Source: Burkholderiales bacterium
GTDB taxonomy: Bacteria; Pseudomonadota; Gammaproteobacteria; Burkholderiales; SG8-41
DNA length: 64,000 nucleotides
Assembly (NCBI GenBank): GCA_019749945.1
Contig: JAIEPF010000007.1
Location: 124,001 to 188,000 of the forward strand
Direction of reading: 5' to 3'
Shown here: positions 18,481 to 26,640 of the stretch, piece after piece
How the letters are laid out: each line of letters begins with the position of its first letter
Numbering within the stretch: the first letter of the stretch is position 1
Notes under the pieces: generated by a model
Database searches by the model: none
What the model was told of the DNA's origin: nothing
The model's input: only the letters and a program-made list of their open reading frames with translations
Translations under genes and position numbers: made by a program

Positions 18481-18554
18481 GGCGCGGTAGCAAAGCGGTT
18501 ATGCAGAGGACTGCAAATCCTTGTAGGGCGGTTCGACTCCGCCCCGCGCCTCCA
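18481..18554 (+). tRNA. tRNA-Cys(GCA)
   Basis: A 74-base cloverleaf with encoded CCA. The acceptor GGCGCGG pairs with CCGCGCC, the anticodon loop CTGCAAA gives GCA, and the T-arm contains GCGGTTCGACTCCGC. Confidence 0.95.
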
Positions 18555-18606
18555 GCATGCGGCAGACTGTGGCGAGGCCCGGTCCCGGAAACGATCAAGA
18601 TTCACC

Positions 18607-18691
18607 GGGCGAGTGGTGGAATTGGTATACACAAGGGACTTAAAATCCCTCGGCGCAAGCCATGCCGGTTCAAGTCCGGCCTCGCCCACCA
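18607..18691 (+). tRNA. tRNA-Leu(TAA)
   Basis: An 85-base class-II tRNA with encoded CCA. The acceptor GGGCGAG pairs with CTCGCCC, the anticodon loop CTTAAAA gives TAA, and a long variable arm (CTCGGCGCAAGCCAT) precedes the T-arm CCGGTTCAAGTCCGG. Confidence 0.95.
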
Positions 18692-18743
18692 TCATGCCTC
18701 TGACCGGGCTGCTTTGACATGACGGCTGTGACACGACATATCC

Positions 18744-19199
18744 ATGATTGTTTTTGATCTCGGCTGCGACAATGATCATCGCTTCGAGGGCTGGTTTGCC
18801 TCGAGCGCGGATTTTGAACGCCAGCAAAAGGAAAACCTGCTGAGCTGTCCGCTCTGCGGCAGCCCGCATATCAACCGGCTGCTGACTGCGGCACGGCTCA
18901 ATACCGGCCGAGCCGCAGCGCCCGCGGGCGAACATGCGGAGCCGGCGGCGGCCAGCGCCGCACAATACGCCAATTTCGACGCGGCACGCATGCTCAGGCT
19001 GATTACGCACATCGTCGACAACACTGAAGATGTCGGCAAGGCGTTTCCGGAAGAGGCGCGCAAAATCCATTACAAGGAATCCCCGGAGCGCCATATCCGT
19101 GGCACGGCATCACCGCAGGAAGTCAACGCCCTGCGTGACGAAGGTATTGAAATCGTCGCGCTTCCGGTGCCGGCCCATCTCGCCAACAAGCCGCACTGA
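18744..19199 (+). CDS. DUF1178 family protein
   Basis: A 151-residue cytosolic protein beginning MIVFDLGCDNDHRFEGWF with a zinc-ribbon-like CPLCGS at about residue 36 and C-terminal blocks ARKIHYKESPERHIRGTA and EEGI-like DEGIEIVALP. These are the hallmarks of DUF1178, widespread in proteobacteria. The start of its open frame follows tRNA-Leu by about 50 bases. An Ala-rich linker (about 54-75) divides the zinc motif from the C-terminal half. Function unknown. Confidence 0.85.
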   Translation: MIVFDLGCDNDHRFEGWFASSADFERQQKENLLSCPLCGSPHINRLLTAARLNTGRAAAPAGEHAEPAAASAAQYANFDAARMLRLITHIVDNTEDVGKAFPEEARKIHYKESPERHIRGTASPQEVNALRDEGIEIVALPVPAHLANKPH

Positions 19200-19238
19200 A
19201 GCGACTGCTGCGGTGATTGGCTTGCCGCTCCGATTGAT

Positions 19239-19259
19239 GGCAAGTATTTGATTCTATTT
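19239..19259 (-). repeat. AT-rich repeat motif, copy 2
   Basis: Read on the minus strand it is AATAGAATCAAATACTTGCC, which shares TCAAATACTT with the copy at 26615 and CAAATACTT with the one at 47149. It lies 40 bases after the DUF1178 stop. Confidence 0.45.
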
Positions 19260-19325
19260 TAATAATTAAAATCTGTCGGCATCGTTTTTTCTGCCGCTGC
19301 ACGGCCTTATTCCTCCTGTTCCTGA

Positions 19326-19366
19326 TTGATCCCGGTCAAAGCCGGTCAGGAGCCGCATGTTATTCT
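19326..19366 (+). promoter_or_regulatory. FNR/Anr-type binding box with -10 element
   Basis: TTGAT-CCCG-GTCAA (19326-19339) differs from the FNR consensus TTGAT-N4-ATCAA by one base. A -10-like TATTCT lies at 19361-19366. With transcription starting near 19374 the box would be centred at about -41.5, the class-II activator position. It suggests oxygen- or CRP-family control of the downstream CBS-domain gene. Confidence 0.5.
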
Positions 19367-19430
19367 GAAAGCAGCGCGTCGCATCCTGGACGCGTGGATT
19401 TTCAGTCAGCCCATCGCCGGTAAAGACCGT

Positions 19431-19493
19431 ATGCGCAAAAAAATCCTGTTGCCGATCCTGAATCACCCGTTGTCGGTCGCGGCAGCGTTCTGA
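19431..19493 (+). CDS. Possible small peptide, 20 residues
   Basis: An ATG-initiated frame encodes MRKKILLPILNHPLSVAAAF, a basic start followed by a mostly hydrophobic stretch. It lies in the leader between the FNR-like promoter and the CBS-domain gene and ends 15 bases before that gene's TTG start. The ribosome-binding site is weak (GGTAAAG). It could be a chance frame, a leader peptide or a small membrane peptide; only its position and composition support it. Confidence 0.2.
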   Translation: MRKKILLPILNHPLSVAAAF

Positions 19494-19508
19494 ACGCCCG
19501 AGCCCGTC

Positions 19509-21416
19509 TTGGCGGCATCTCCTGCCAGCAGTACTGCGAAGCTTGCCGACGGCGTGGCACGGTTTCTGCGTCAATATCCGCCGTTTACACAAATGGAAGC
19601 GGCGGCGCTGGAATTCCTCGCCGCCCACGTCGATCTCGGTTATTACCCGGCCGGCACGGTCATCCTTGACCCGGCCCGGGCCGAACCCGCGGTGCTCTAC
19701 ATCATCCAGCGTGGCACCGTGCAGGTGCTGCCTTTTGCCGCGACCCACAGCGGCGACGCCCAGCCGGTCAGCCTCGGCGCCGGCGAATGTTTTTCGGTGA
19801 GCGCACTGCTGGAAAAGCGGCCGGTAATGGCGCCATATACCGCAACGACCGACACGTTCTGCTATGAATTTCCTGCGGCACGGTTTCCCGAACTGCTGAA
19901 CCGCAGTCCGGTATTCCGCGAATTCGCGACGCGTTACCTGACGGCCATGCTGCGTGAATCGCGGCGGCTGATCAAAATGAATTTCACCGCGGCCACGGGC
20001 GAGCAGCAGGCGATGAACCGCACGCTGCGCTCGCTGGTGAAACGTGCGGCAGTCACCTGTGCGCCGCAGACCCCGGTGCAGACGGTGCTGCGCACCATGC
20101 AAAGCCTCAAAATCGGCTCGATGCTGGTGGTCGATGAGGCCGGGCATCCGCTGGGCATTTTCACCCGGCACGACGTGCTGGACCGTGTCGCGCTGGCGCA
20201 GTGCGATCTGTCGCGACCGGTCAGCGCGGTGATGACGCCGGATCCGCAGACACTGCCGGCGGATGCCAGTGCCTACGAAGCCGCGCTGCTGATTGCCCAT
20301 CGCGGCATCCGCCATATCCCGGTCTGTGACGGCGGCCGGCTGATCGGTGTCATCACCGAGCGCGACCTGTTTGCACTGCAGCGGGTGAGTGTGCGCGCCA
20401 TCAACCAGACCATCGCCGATGCGGATTCCATCGGCGGCCTGCAGTTCGCGGCCTCCGACATCCGCCGGCTCGCCCGCAGCCTGCTCGGTCAGGGTGTGGC
20501 CGCAGAGCAGCTGACGCTGATCATTTCGACGCTGAACGACGCGCTGGTGCGGCGGGTGCTGGAAATTGAACAGGCGCAATTTGCGGTCGCCGACCTCCGC
20601 TGGTGCTGGCTGGCGTTCGGCAGCGAAGGCCGTTATGAGCAGACCATCAGCACGGATCAGGACAACGGATTGATATTTGATCCCGGTGCCGGCAGCCCCG
20701 ACGCGCTGCGCGAGCGGCTGCTGCCGTTTGCGCAGGCCGTCAACCGCGATCTTGATGCCTGCGGTTTTCCCCTGTGCAAGGGCAACATCATGGCCGGCAA
20801 TCCGCAGTGGTGCCTGAGCCTCGACGAATGGCGTGAGCAGTTTGAATCCTGGATCGCCGATACCAATCCGCAGGCGCTGCTCAATGCGGCGATTTTTTTC
20901 GATTTCCGGCCCTTGCATGGCGATGAGACGCCGGCCAGAGTGTTGCGCAGCCATCTGGCCGGACTGGCGCAGGGTAATTCCCGGTTCCAGCGCCAGTTGG
21001 CGCAATATGCACTCGAATCGCGGCCGCCCCTGGGCAGGATCAGCGATTTTGTCACGGACGACGGTGAATTCAACGGCACCATGGACCTGAAAAAGTCCGG
21101 CGCCCGGCTGTTCATTGATGGCGCGCGCGTACTCGCGCTGGCGACCGGTGTTGTGCACACCAATACCGCGCAGCGCCTGCGGCAGGCCGGTTCGCGGCTG
21201 AACATGCCGCCGGAGGAGATCGCGTCGATCAGCGACGGATTCTTCTTTCTGCAGGCCTTGCGCCTGCGCGGACAGATGGCTGCGGATGCCTCAACCCGGG
21301 GCGCAAACCGGATCAATCCGGCGGATCTGAACGAGGTCGACCGGCGCATCCTCAAGGAAAGTCTGCGCCAGGCGCGCAAACTGCAGAGCCGGATCGCGCT
21401 CGATTATCAGCTATGA
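19509..21416 (+). CDS. Cyclic-nucleotide-binding/CBS/DUF294 nucleotidyltransferase-like protein
   Basis: A 635-residue signalling protein. Residues about 20-140 form a cNMP-binding-like beta-barrel (YPAGTVILDPARAEPAVLYI). Two CBS domains follow at about 180-300 (MLVVDEAGHPLGIFTRHD, RHIPVCDGGRLIGVITERD). Next come the DUF294 nucleotidyltransferase-like domain (FGSEGRYEQTISTDQDNGLI, about 378-397) and a helical C-terminal domain. The GS...D.D core is intact. Such proteins are thought to sense adenine nucleotides and often lie beside acetate metabolism genes. The start is a TTG without a strong ribosome-binding site, so it is uncertain. It overlaps the exonuclease gene by ATGA. Confidence 0.85.
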   Translation: MAASPASSTAKLADGVARFLRQYPPFTQMEAAALEFLAAHVDLGYYPAGTVILDPARAEPAVLYIIQRGTVQVLPFAATHSGDAQPVSLGAGECFSVSALLEKRPVMAPYTATTDTFCYEFPAARFPELLNRSPVFREFATRYLTAMLRESRRLIKMNFTAATGEQQAMNRTLRSLVKRAAVTCAPQTPVQTVLRTMQSLKIGSMLVVDEAGHPLGIFTRHDVLDRVALAQCDLSRPVSAVMTPDPQTLPADASAYEAALLIAHRGIRHIPVCDGGRLIGVITERDLFALQRVSVRAINQTIADADSIGGLQFAASDIRRLARSLLGQGVAAEQLTLIISTLNDALVRRVLEIEQAQFAVADLRWCWLAFGSEGRYEQTISTDQDNGLIFDPGAGSPDALRERLLPFAQAVNRDLDACGFPLCKGNIMAGNPQWCLSLDEWREQFESWIADTNPQALLNAAIFFDFRPLHGDETPARVLRSHLAGLAQGNSRFQRQLAQYALESRPPLGRISDFVTDDGEFNGTMDLKKSGARLFIDGARVLALATGVVHTNTAQRLRQAGSRLNMPPEEIASISDGFFFLQALRLRGQMAADASTRGANRINPADLNEVDRRILKESLRQARKLQSRIALDYQL

Positions 21417-22123
21417 GCGGCAAGGCCATGCGCTGGATGCGCCGGCTGTTTGGTTTCGGCCCGCACCTCGATCTGGAGCAGTCGCTCGCGCTGGCTGCAT
21501 ATCAGGCGCGACCGGTGATTCCCGCCGCGACGCCACTGGCCACGCTGCGCTGCGTGGTGGTTGATGTCGAAACTTCCGGCCTCAACCCGTTCAGTGACCG
21601 TCTGATCGCGATCGGCGCAGTGACGGTGGAGGACTGCACGGTTCGGCTCGGCAGCGGTTTTGAAGTGGTGTTGTGCCAGCCGCAGGCCAGTGCCCGGGCG
21701 AATATCCTGATTCATGGCATCGACGGCACCACGCAGCTGGGCGGTCTGGCGCCGGCAACCGCACTCATCCGCTTCCTCGACTATGCGGAACGCGCGCCGC
21801 TGGTCGGATTTCATGCCGATTTTGATCGTGTGATGATCGACCGTGCCGCCAGCGAAGCGCTGGGACAAACGCCATCCACCGTCTGGCTGGATCTGGCCTT
21901 CCTGGCGCCTGCCGTATTTCCGGGTCTGACCTTGCAGGGGCTGGATGCCTGGACGCAGCGATTCGGTATCGAGAACCAGGCGCGGCACACCGCGCTGTCT
22001 GATGCGCTGGCGACAGCACAACTGCTGCAGGTCGTGCTGGCGCAGGCCATTGCAACAGGGATCACAACCCTGGGGGATCTGCAGCGTATCGAAAGCGACC
22101 AGCGCTGGCTGAACCGGCGCTGA
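21413..22123 (+). CDS. 3'-5' exonuclease, DNA polymerase III epsilon-like (DEDD)
   Basis: A 236-residue exonuclease-fold protein. Exo I is VVVDVETSGLNP (residues about 48-59), Exo II is GFHADFDRVMID, and Exo III is HTALSDALATAQL, giving the DEDDh residues. The first 40 residues form a basic amphipathic N-terminal extension (MRWMRRLFGFG). It is coupled to the CBS/DUF294 gene by ATGA; this pair is common in proteobacteria, often beside the acetate permease actP. The substrate is unknown; it is not the replicative epsilon subunit by context. Confidence 0.85.
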   Translation: MSGKAMRWMRRLFGFGPHLDLEQSLALAAYQARPVIPAATPLATLRCVVVDVETSGLNPFSDRLIAIGAVTVEDCTVRLGSGFEVVLCQPQASARANILIHGIDGTTQLGGLAPATALIRFLDYAERAPLVGFHADFDRVMIDRAASEALGQTPSTVWLDLAFLAPAVFPGLTLQGLDAWTQRFGIENQARHTALSDALATAQLLQVVLAQAIATGITTLGDLQRIESDQRWLNRR

Positions 22124-22230
22124 TCAGGCGCCGGCTGCGAAACCATCTGTTTACCGCGATGTGTTGTAATTGATCAAGGCTGTGCGATAGTGATGTAAAG
22201 CCTGCTGTCCGCAATTTCACAATACGAACA

Positions 22231-24318
22231 ATGAACGAATTACAGGCGCTGATCAGTCCCCGCTCGATAGCCATCCTCGGCGCTTCCGCCGACCTCGACA
22301 AGGTCAACGGACGCACGCTGCGTTTCCTGCAGGAAAAGGGCTACGCGGGGCGCATTTTTCCGGTCAATCCGAAATACGAAACGATTGCCGGCCTGCGCTG
22401 TTATCCCGATATCGCCGCCTTGCCCGAGGCGCCGGATCTTGCGGTGATCGCCGTGCCGGCGGCACAGGTGCCGGCGGCGGTGCGCGGGCTGGTGCGGCGC
22501 GGCGGACGGGCCGCGGTGATTTTCAGTTCGGGTTTTGCCGAAATGGGCGAGGCGGGACGCAAACTCGAACGCGAAGTGGTTGAGGTGGCGCACGCCGGCG
22601 GCCTGCGCCTCTGCGGCCCCAATTGCCTGGGACTGATCAACGCGTTCGACAAGGTCATCGCCACCTTCGGCCAGTTTGCCGAAGGCGCAACACCGCCGGG
22701 CCCGGTGGGGTTTGTCACCCAGTCCGGCGCTTTCGGCACCGCCATCGCCGCGCTGGCGCGGCGGCGCGCGCTGGGGCTGGGTTATTTCATCAACACCGGC
22801 AATGAGTGTGATGTCGACTTTGTACAGATGATGCGCGCGGTGCTCGACGATGCGCGCATCCGTGTCGGCGCCGGTTATCTCGAAGGCGTGCGTGACGGCG
22901 CGGGGCTGCGTGCGCTGGCCGGACACGCGCTGGATCTGGGCAAGCCGCTGGCGTTGACCAAGGTCGGACGCACTGCCGCCGGCGCGAAAGCCGCCGCGTC
23001 GCACACCGGCGCACTCGCGGGCGCCGATGCCGTGTTTGACGGCGTGATCCGCGGCCTCGGCATCACCCGCGCGCGCAACGAAGAACACATGCTGGATATC
23101 GTCGAGGTGCTGGGTGCCTGCGGGCTGCCGGCAGGTCGTGGCCTTGGCATTGTCACCCAGTCCGGCGGCGCCGGCGTGCTGATGGCGGACCGTGCGGAGG
23201 AGATGGGCCTGCAGGTTGCCGAGCTTGCGCCACAGACGCGCGACGCATTGGGCAAAGTCATTCCGGGATTCGGCACCACCGGCAATCCGGTGGACGTGAC
23301 CGGACAGTTTGTGGCCAATCCCCAATTGCTGCTCGACAGTGTGCGTATCGTGATCGAGGATCCACAGGTGGATGTCGGCATCGTGTGGCTGCAGTTGATG
23401 GATGGCCATGTTGAGCAGCTTGTTAAAATATTCAATGAAATCAATAAGATAGTCACAAAGCCATGGCTGGTCTGCTGGGTGGCCGCGCCCGAAGCCGCTT
23501 TGGCAAAACTGCGTGCGGCAGGCATTGCGGTATTGCGCGGCGCCGAACCGGCGGTGGATGCCGTCGCCGCACTGGTGCGTTACGCCGAAGCACGGCGCAA
23601 CTGGCTGGGCGATGCACCTGCGCGGGCAGCGCTGCAACTGCCCAAGCCCGCATTGCCGGCAGCAAAAGGGGCGGTCAGCAGTATGGAAGGACAGGCGTTG
23701 CTGCAATCCTTCGGCGTGCCTACTGCGGCTGCAAAACTGGCCACAAGCGCTGACGAAGCGGTCGCCGCGACCGAGGCACTGGGTTATCCGGTGGTGCTGA
23801 AAATCGAATCGCCGGACATTCTGCACAAGACCGAAGCCAAAGGTGTGGCACTGAATCTCGGTGATGAATCCGCAGTACGCAGCGCCTACACCGCCCTGGT
23901 CGCCAATGCCAAACAGTACAAGGCCGATGCCCGCATCGCCGGCGTGCTGGTGCAGGCGATGGCCCAGGGTGATGTCGAACTGGTGATCGGCCTCAAACGC
24001 GATCCGACCTTCGGCCCGGTGGTGATGGTCGGACTGGGCGGGGTGCTGATCGAAGTGTTCAAGGACGTGGTGTTCCGTGCCGCACCGGTCACCGAAGCCG
24101 AAGCGCTGCGCATGCTGGATGAAATGAAAAGCAAAGTCATCCTCGACGGCGTGCGCGGCAGACCGCCGGTCGACAAAAAAGCGCTGGCACGGATGATCAG
24201 CGCGGTGTCGTGTTTCGGTGCCGCGGCGGGAGCGCGGCTCGCCGAGCTGGATCTCAACCCGGTGCTGGCCGGGCCGAAGGGTGTCACCGCCGTCGACTGG
24301 CTGATGGTGCTGGACTGA
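22231..24318 (+). CDS. ADP-forming acyl-CoA (acetate-CoA-like) synthetase
   Basis: A 695-residue single-chain NDP-forming acyl-CoA synthetase. The CoA-binding domain is at the start (SIAILGASADLDKVNGRTL), followed by a succinyl-CoA-ligase-like domain with the ligand-shuttling histidine region AAASHTGALAG. The ATP-grasp domain occupies the C-terminal third (GYPVVLKIESPDILHKTEAKG, MVGLGGVLIEVFKD, AELDLNPVL). The family interconverts acyl-CoA plus ADP and phosphate with the acid plus ATP. The acyl substrate is unknown. The MFS gene begins four bases after the stop, so they are probably co-transcribed. An AT-rich patch interrupts the GC-rich codons around 23424-23460. Confidence 0.88.
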   Translation: MNELQALISPRSIAILGASADLDKVNGRTLRFLQEKGYAGRIFPVNPKYETIAGLRCYPDIAALPEAPDLAVIAVPAAQVPAAVRGLVRRGGRAAVIFSSGFAEMGEAGRKLEREVVEVAHAGGLRLCGPNCLGLINAFDKVIATFGQFAEGATPPGPVGFVTQSGAFGTAIAALARRRALGLGYFINTGNECDVDFVQMMRAVLDDARIRVGAGYLEGVRDGAGLRALAGHALDLGKPLALTKVGRTAAGAKAAASHTGALAGADAVFDGVIRGLGITRARNEEHMLDIVEVLGACGLPAGRGLGIVTQSGGAGVLMADRAEEMGLQVAELAPQTRDALGKVIPGFGTTGNPVDVTGQFVANPQLLLDSVRIVIEDPQVDVGIVWLQLMDGHVEQLVKIFNEINKIVTKPWLVCWVAAPEAALAKLRAAGIAVLRGAEPAVDAVAALVRYAEARRNWLGDAPARAALQLPKPALPAAKGAVSSMEGQALLQSFGVPTAAAKLATSADEAVAATEALGYPVVLKIESPDILHKTEAKGVALNLGDESAVRSAYTALVANAKQYKADARIAGVLVQAMAQGDVELVIGLKRDPTFGPVVMVGLGGVLIEVFKDVVFRAAPVTEAEALRMLDEMKSKVILDGVRGRPPVDKKALARMISAVSCFGAAAGARLAELDLNPVLAGPKGVTAVDWLMVLD
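23431..23450 (+). repeat. AT-rich motif-like patch inside the acyl-CoA synthetase gene
   Basis: TTCAATGAAATCAATAAGAT lies in frame (encoding FNEINK around it) in an otherwise GC-rich gene and resembles the dispersed motif, though more weakly than the intergenic copies. Confidence 0.3.
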
Positions 24319-24322
24319 AATC

Positions 24323-25579
24323 ATGAGTGTATCTGCGCAGGTCTCCGCACTCGCACCGTTCAGCGTACGCAGTTTCCGTTTTCAGTGGCCGGCCGACCTG
24401 GCGACCTCGTGGGCCTTCGAAATGGAAACCCTGATCCTCGGCTGGTATGTGCTGGTCGAGACCAAATCCGTGCTGATGCTGACCATTTATGCATCGCTGC
24501 AGTACGTCGGCACGCTGCTGGCGCCGATGTTCGGCGTGATGGGAGACCGGGTCGGCCATCGCAATGTGCTGTGTGCCATGCGCGCGCTGTACGCGCTGCT
24601 GGCCATGTCGTTGATGACACTGGCCTTCATGGATGCGGTGACGCCGATGATCGTGCTGGTCATTGCCGCCATGCTCGGCCTGGTGCGGCCGTCGGATCTC
24701 GGCATGCGTGCCGCACTGGTCGGCGAGACCATGCCGCCGGCGCAGCTGATGGGGGCGATGAGCATCCAGCGCACCACCCAGGATTCGGCGCGCATCGCCG
24801 GGGCGCTGACCGGCGCCGGGTTGGTCGCGACGCTGGGCATGGGCCCGGCCTATGCCGTGATTGTCTGTTTTTATGTGACCAGCCTGTTGCTGACCCGGCA
24901 TGCCGGCATCGCCCATCCCGCGCAAACCAAAAACGCAGTTGACGCGCCACCCGTCTCGCCATGGCGCGAGCTGCGGGAGGGCCTGCATTACGTCTGGCAG
25001 GCGCCGCAACTGCGCGCAGCCATGCTGTTCGCTTTTCTGCTCAACCTGACGGCGTTTCCGTTATTCACCGGGCTGATGCCGTACGTGGCGAAGGAAGTGT
25101 ACGGGGCAGACCAGGGCACGCTGGGCACCATGGTTGCAGCCGCAGCCACCGGCGCGCTGACCGGCTCGATCATCATGACCCGCTTTGGCGGCGCGTTCCG
25201 GCCGGCGCGCGCAATGATCATGTTCGGCATCGCATGGCTGGTGATGCTGCTGGTGTTTGTCCAGACCGAAAGTCCGGCAACCGGCATCCCGGTGCTGATC
25301 TTTGCCGGCTGCATGCAGACCATGGGGCTGATCCCCAACAATGCGCTGCTGCTGCGCACTTCAGACCAGCGTTATCGCGGCCGCATCATGGGCATCCGCA
25401 TGATGGCGATTTACGGCAACCTGCCGGGCTTGCTGCTCGGCGGGCAGCTGATTGCCAATTACGGCTACAAGGCGATGGCCACGGGTTATTGCCTGTTCGG
25501 CATCGTGTTCGCCGTGCTGATTGCGCTGCACTGGCGCAGGCATCTCTGGCAGAGCGGGGCGGCGGCGAATTTGCGCTGA
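24323..25579 (+). CDS. Major facilitator superfamily transporter (EntS/DUF894-like)
   Basis: Inner-membrane permease of 418 residues with about twelve hydrophobic segments. The loop-2 motif appears as GVMGDRVGHRNVL near residue 72, and the second half has a matching GGAFRPARAMI loop. The type resembles EntS-like exporters. It directly follows the acyl-CoA synthetase gene, so it may move the acid that enzyme handles, but export of an unrelated compound is equally possible. Confidence 0.85.
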   Translation: MSVSAQVSALAPFSVRSFRFQWPADLATSWAFEMETLILGWYVLVETKSVLMLTIYASLQYVGTLLAPMFGVMGDRVGHRNVLCAMRALYALLAMSLMTLAFMDAVTPMIVLVIAAMLGLVRPSDLGMRAALVGETMPPAQLMGAMSIQRTTQDSARIAGALTGAGLVATLGMGPAYAVIVCFYVTSLLLTRHAGIAHPAQTKNAVDAPPVSPWRELREGLHYVWQAPQLRAAMLFAFLLNLTAFPLFTGLMPYVAKEVYGADQGTLGTMVAAAATGALTGSIIMTRFGGAFRPARAMIMFGIAWLVMLLVFVQTESPATGIPVLIFAGCMQTMGLIPNNALLLRTSDQRYRGRIMGIRMMAIYGNLPGLLLGGQLIANYGYKAMATGYCLFGIVFAVLIALHWRRHLWQSGAAANLR

Positions 25580-25622
25580 TCATGACGGTGCAGGAAAGCC
25601 ATGCCGTCGCCGCATGAAAATG

Positions 25623-26639
25623 TCATTCGCGTTTTAATCCGGCTGCCTGGATCATTTTTGCATTCTTGTCGAGTTCGACTTTGAGAAAGGCGGCGAACTG
25701 CTCCGGCGTGCCCGGGGCGAATACGCCGCCTTCGACGCCAACGCGTTTTTTGACGTCGGCATCGTCTATCGATTTCAGCAGCGCACCATGCAGTGTTGCG
25801 AGAATGTCTCCCGGCACCCTGGCGGGTGTGAGCAGGGCATACCATTGCGTGAATTCATAACCCGGCACTCCCGATTCATGCAGGGTCGGAATGTCGGGCA
25901 CCAGCGGCGAACGTGTGGTGCTGGTGATGGCGATGCCGCGCATGCGGCCGGTTTGCAGGTGCGGCAGGGTGGTGGTCGGACCGGCGAAAGCGATATCCAC
26001 CTGGCCGGCGATCAGTTCGGTGGCGAAAATCGAAGTGCCTTTGTACGGCACATGCAGGATGTCCAGTTTGGCCATCGACTTGAACAACTCTCCGGCGAGG
26101 TGCGAGGTGCCGCCGACTCCCGACGATGCATAGGTGAGTTTGCCGGGGCGGGATTTGACGACCGTGAGCAGCTGCTTCAGGTTGGTTGCCGGCACGGAAG
26201 GATGCACGACCAGGATGAACGGGATCTTGGCGAAGACGCTGACCGGCGCAAAATCACGCAGCGTGTCGTAGGGCGGTTTGCCCTCGCCCCACACCGGGCT
26301 GATCACCAACGGACCGGAACTGCCCCACAGCAGTGTGTAGCCATCGGGGGCGGCGCGTGCGACGAAATCGGTGCCGATACGGCCCGATGCGCCGGAACGG
26401 TTGTCGATGATGAAGGGCTGGCCCAGCAGTTCGCCCATGCGTTTGCCCGCGGCGCGGGCAAATGAATCGGTGGCGGCGCCCGGCGGGAAGGGCACCACGA
26501 TGGTGACGGGGCGCCGCGGATAGGTCTGGGCGTGGGCGCTGATGCTTTGCAGTAACGCTGCTGCGATCAGCGCGGCGATCGCGGCCGATAACAGCAGCGG
26601 GCAGCGGAAATCTTCATAAGTATTTGATTTTATTGACAT
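25623..26639 (-). CDS. Bug/TctC-family periplasmic solute-binding protein (1)
   Basis: A 338-residue tripartite tricarboxylate transporter binding protein. A hydrophobic segment at about 14-38 ending SAHAQ is the signal peptide. Family blocks are YPRRPVTIVVPFPPGAATD, DNRSGASGRIGTDFVARAAPDGYT, LTYASSGVGGTSHLAGELFK and HVPYKG. The family binds small carboxylates or amides. The ATG at 26639 follows GGAAAC and begins at the hydrolase stop (TGATATG); an upstream ATG at 26651 is also possible. The first eight codons coincide with a copy of the AT-rich motif, giving an unusual MSIKSNTYED start. No TctA or TctB gene is in the window. Confidence 0.88.
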   Translation of the reverse strand: MSIKSNTYEDFRCPLLLSAAIAALIAAALLQSISAHAQTYPRRPVTIVVPFPPGAATDSFARAAGKRMGELLGQPFIIDNRSGASGRIGTDFVARAAPDGYTLLWGSSGPLVISPVWGEGKPPYDTLRDFAPVSVFAKIPFILVVHPSVPATNLKQLLTVVKSRPGKLTYASSGVGGTSHLAGELFKSMAKLDILHVPYKGTSIFATELIAGQVDIAFAGPTTTLPHLQTGRMRGIAITSTTRSPLVPDIPTLHESGVPGYEFTQWYALLTPARVPGDILATLHGALLKSIDDADVKKRVGVEGGVFAPGTPEQFAAFLKVELDKNAKMIQAAGLKRE

Positions 26640-26640
26640 A
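26615..26640 (-). repeat. AT-rich repeat motif, copy 3, overlapping a start codon
   Basis: On the minus strand it reads TGTCAATAAAATCAAATACT and continues TTATG. It matches the copy at 47149 at all but a few positions. The ATG of the Bug gene lies inside it, so the motif is translated. Confidence 0.55.

Larger units (their letters stand above)
19200..19508. other. 309-base intergenic region with weak terminator, AT-rich motif, FNR-like box and promoter
   Basis: No established gene. From left to right it holds: a 6-bp hairpin CTTGCC/GGCAAG (19221-19244) before a T-rich tract, probably a weak terminator of the DUF1178 gene; an AT-rich repeat copy and an 8-bp palindrome ATTTTAAT/ATTAAAAT (19256-19272); an FNR/CRP-type box and -10 (separate entry); and a possible 20-codon reading frame at 19431-19493 (separate entry). 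Confidence 0.6.

Noticed and set aside
18283..18717. 144-codon open frame
   Set aside because: It runs through all three tRNA genes.
19266..21158. 630-codon open frame antisense to the CBS/DUF294 gene
   Set aside because: Shadow of a clear plus-strand gene.
22240..24324. 694-codon open frame antisense to the acyl-CoA synthetase gene
   Set aside because: Low-complexity His/Arg/Gln-rich translation typical of the opposite strand of GC-rich genes; the plus strand encodes a complete family protein.
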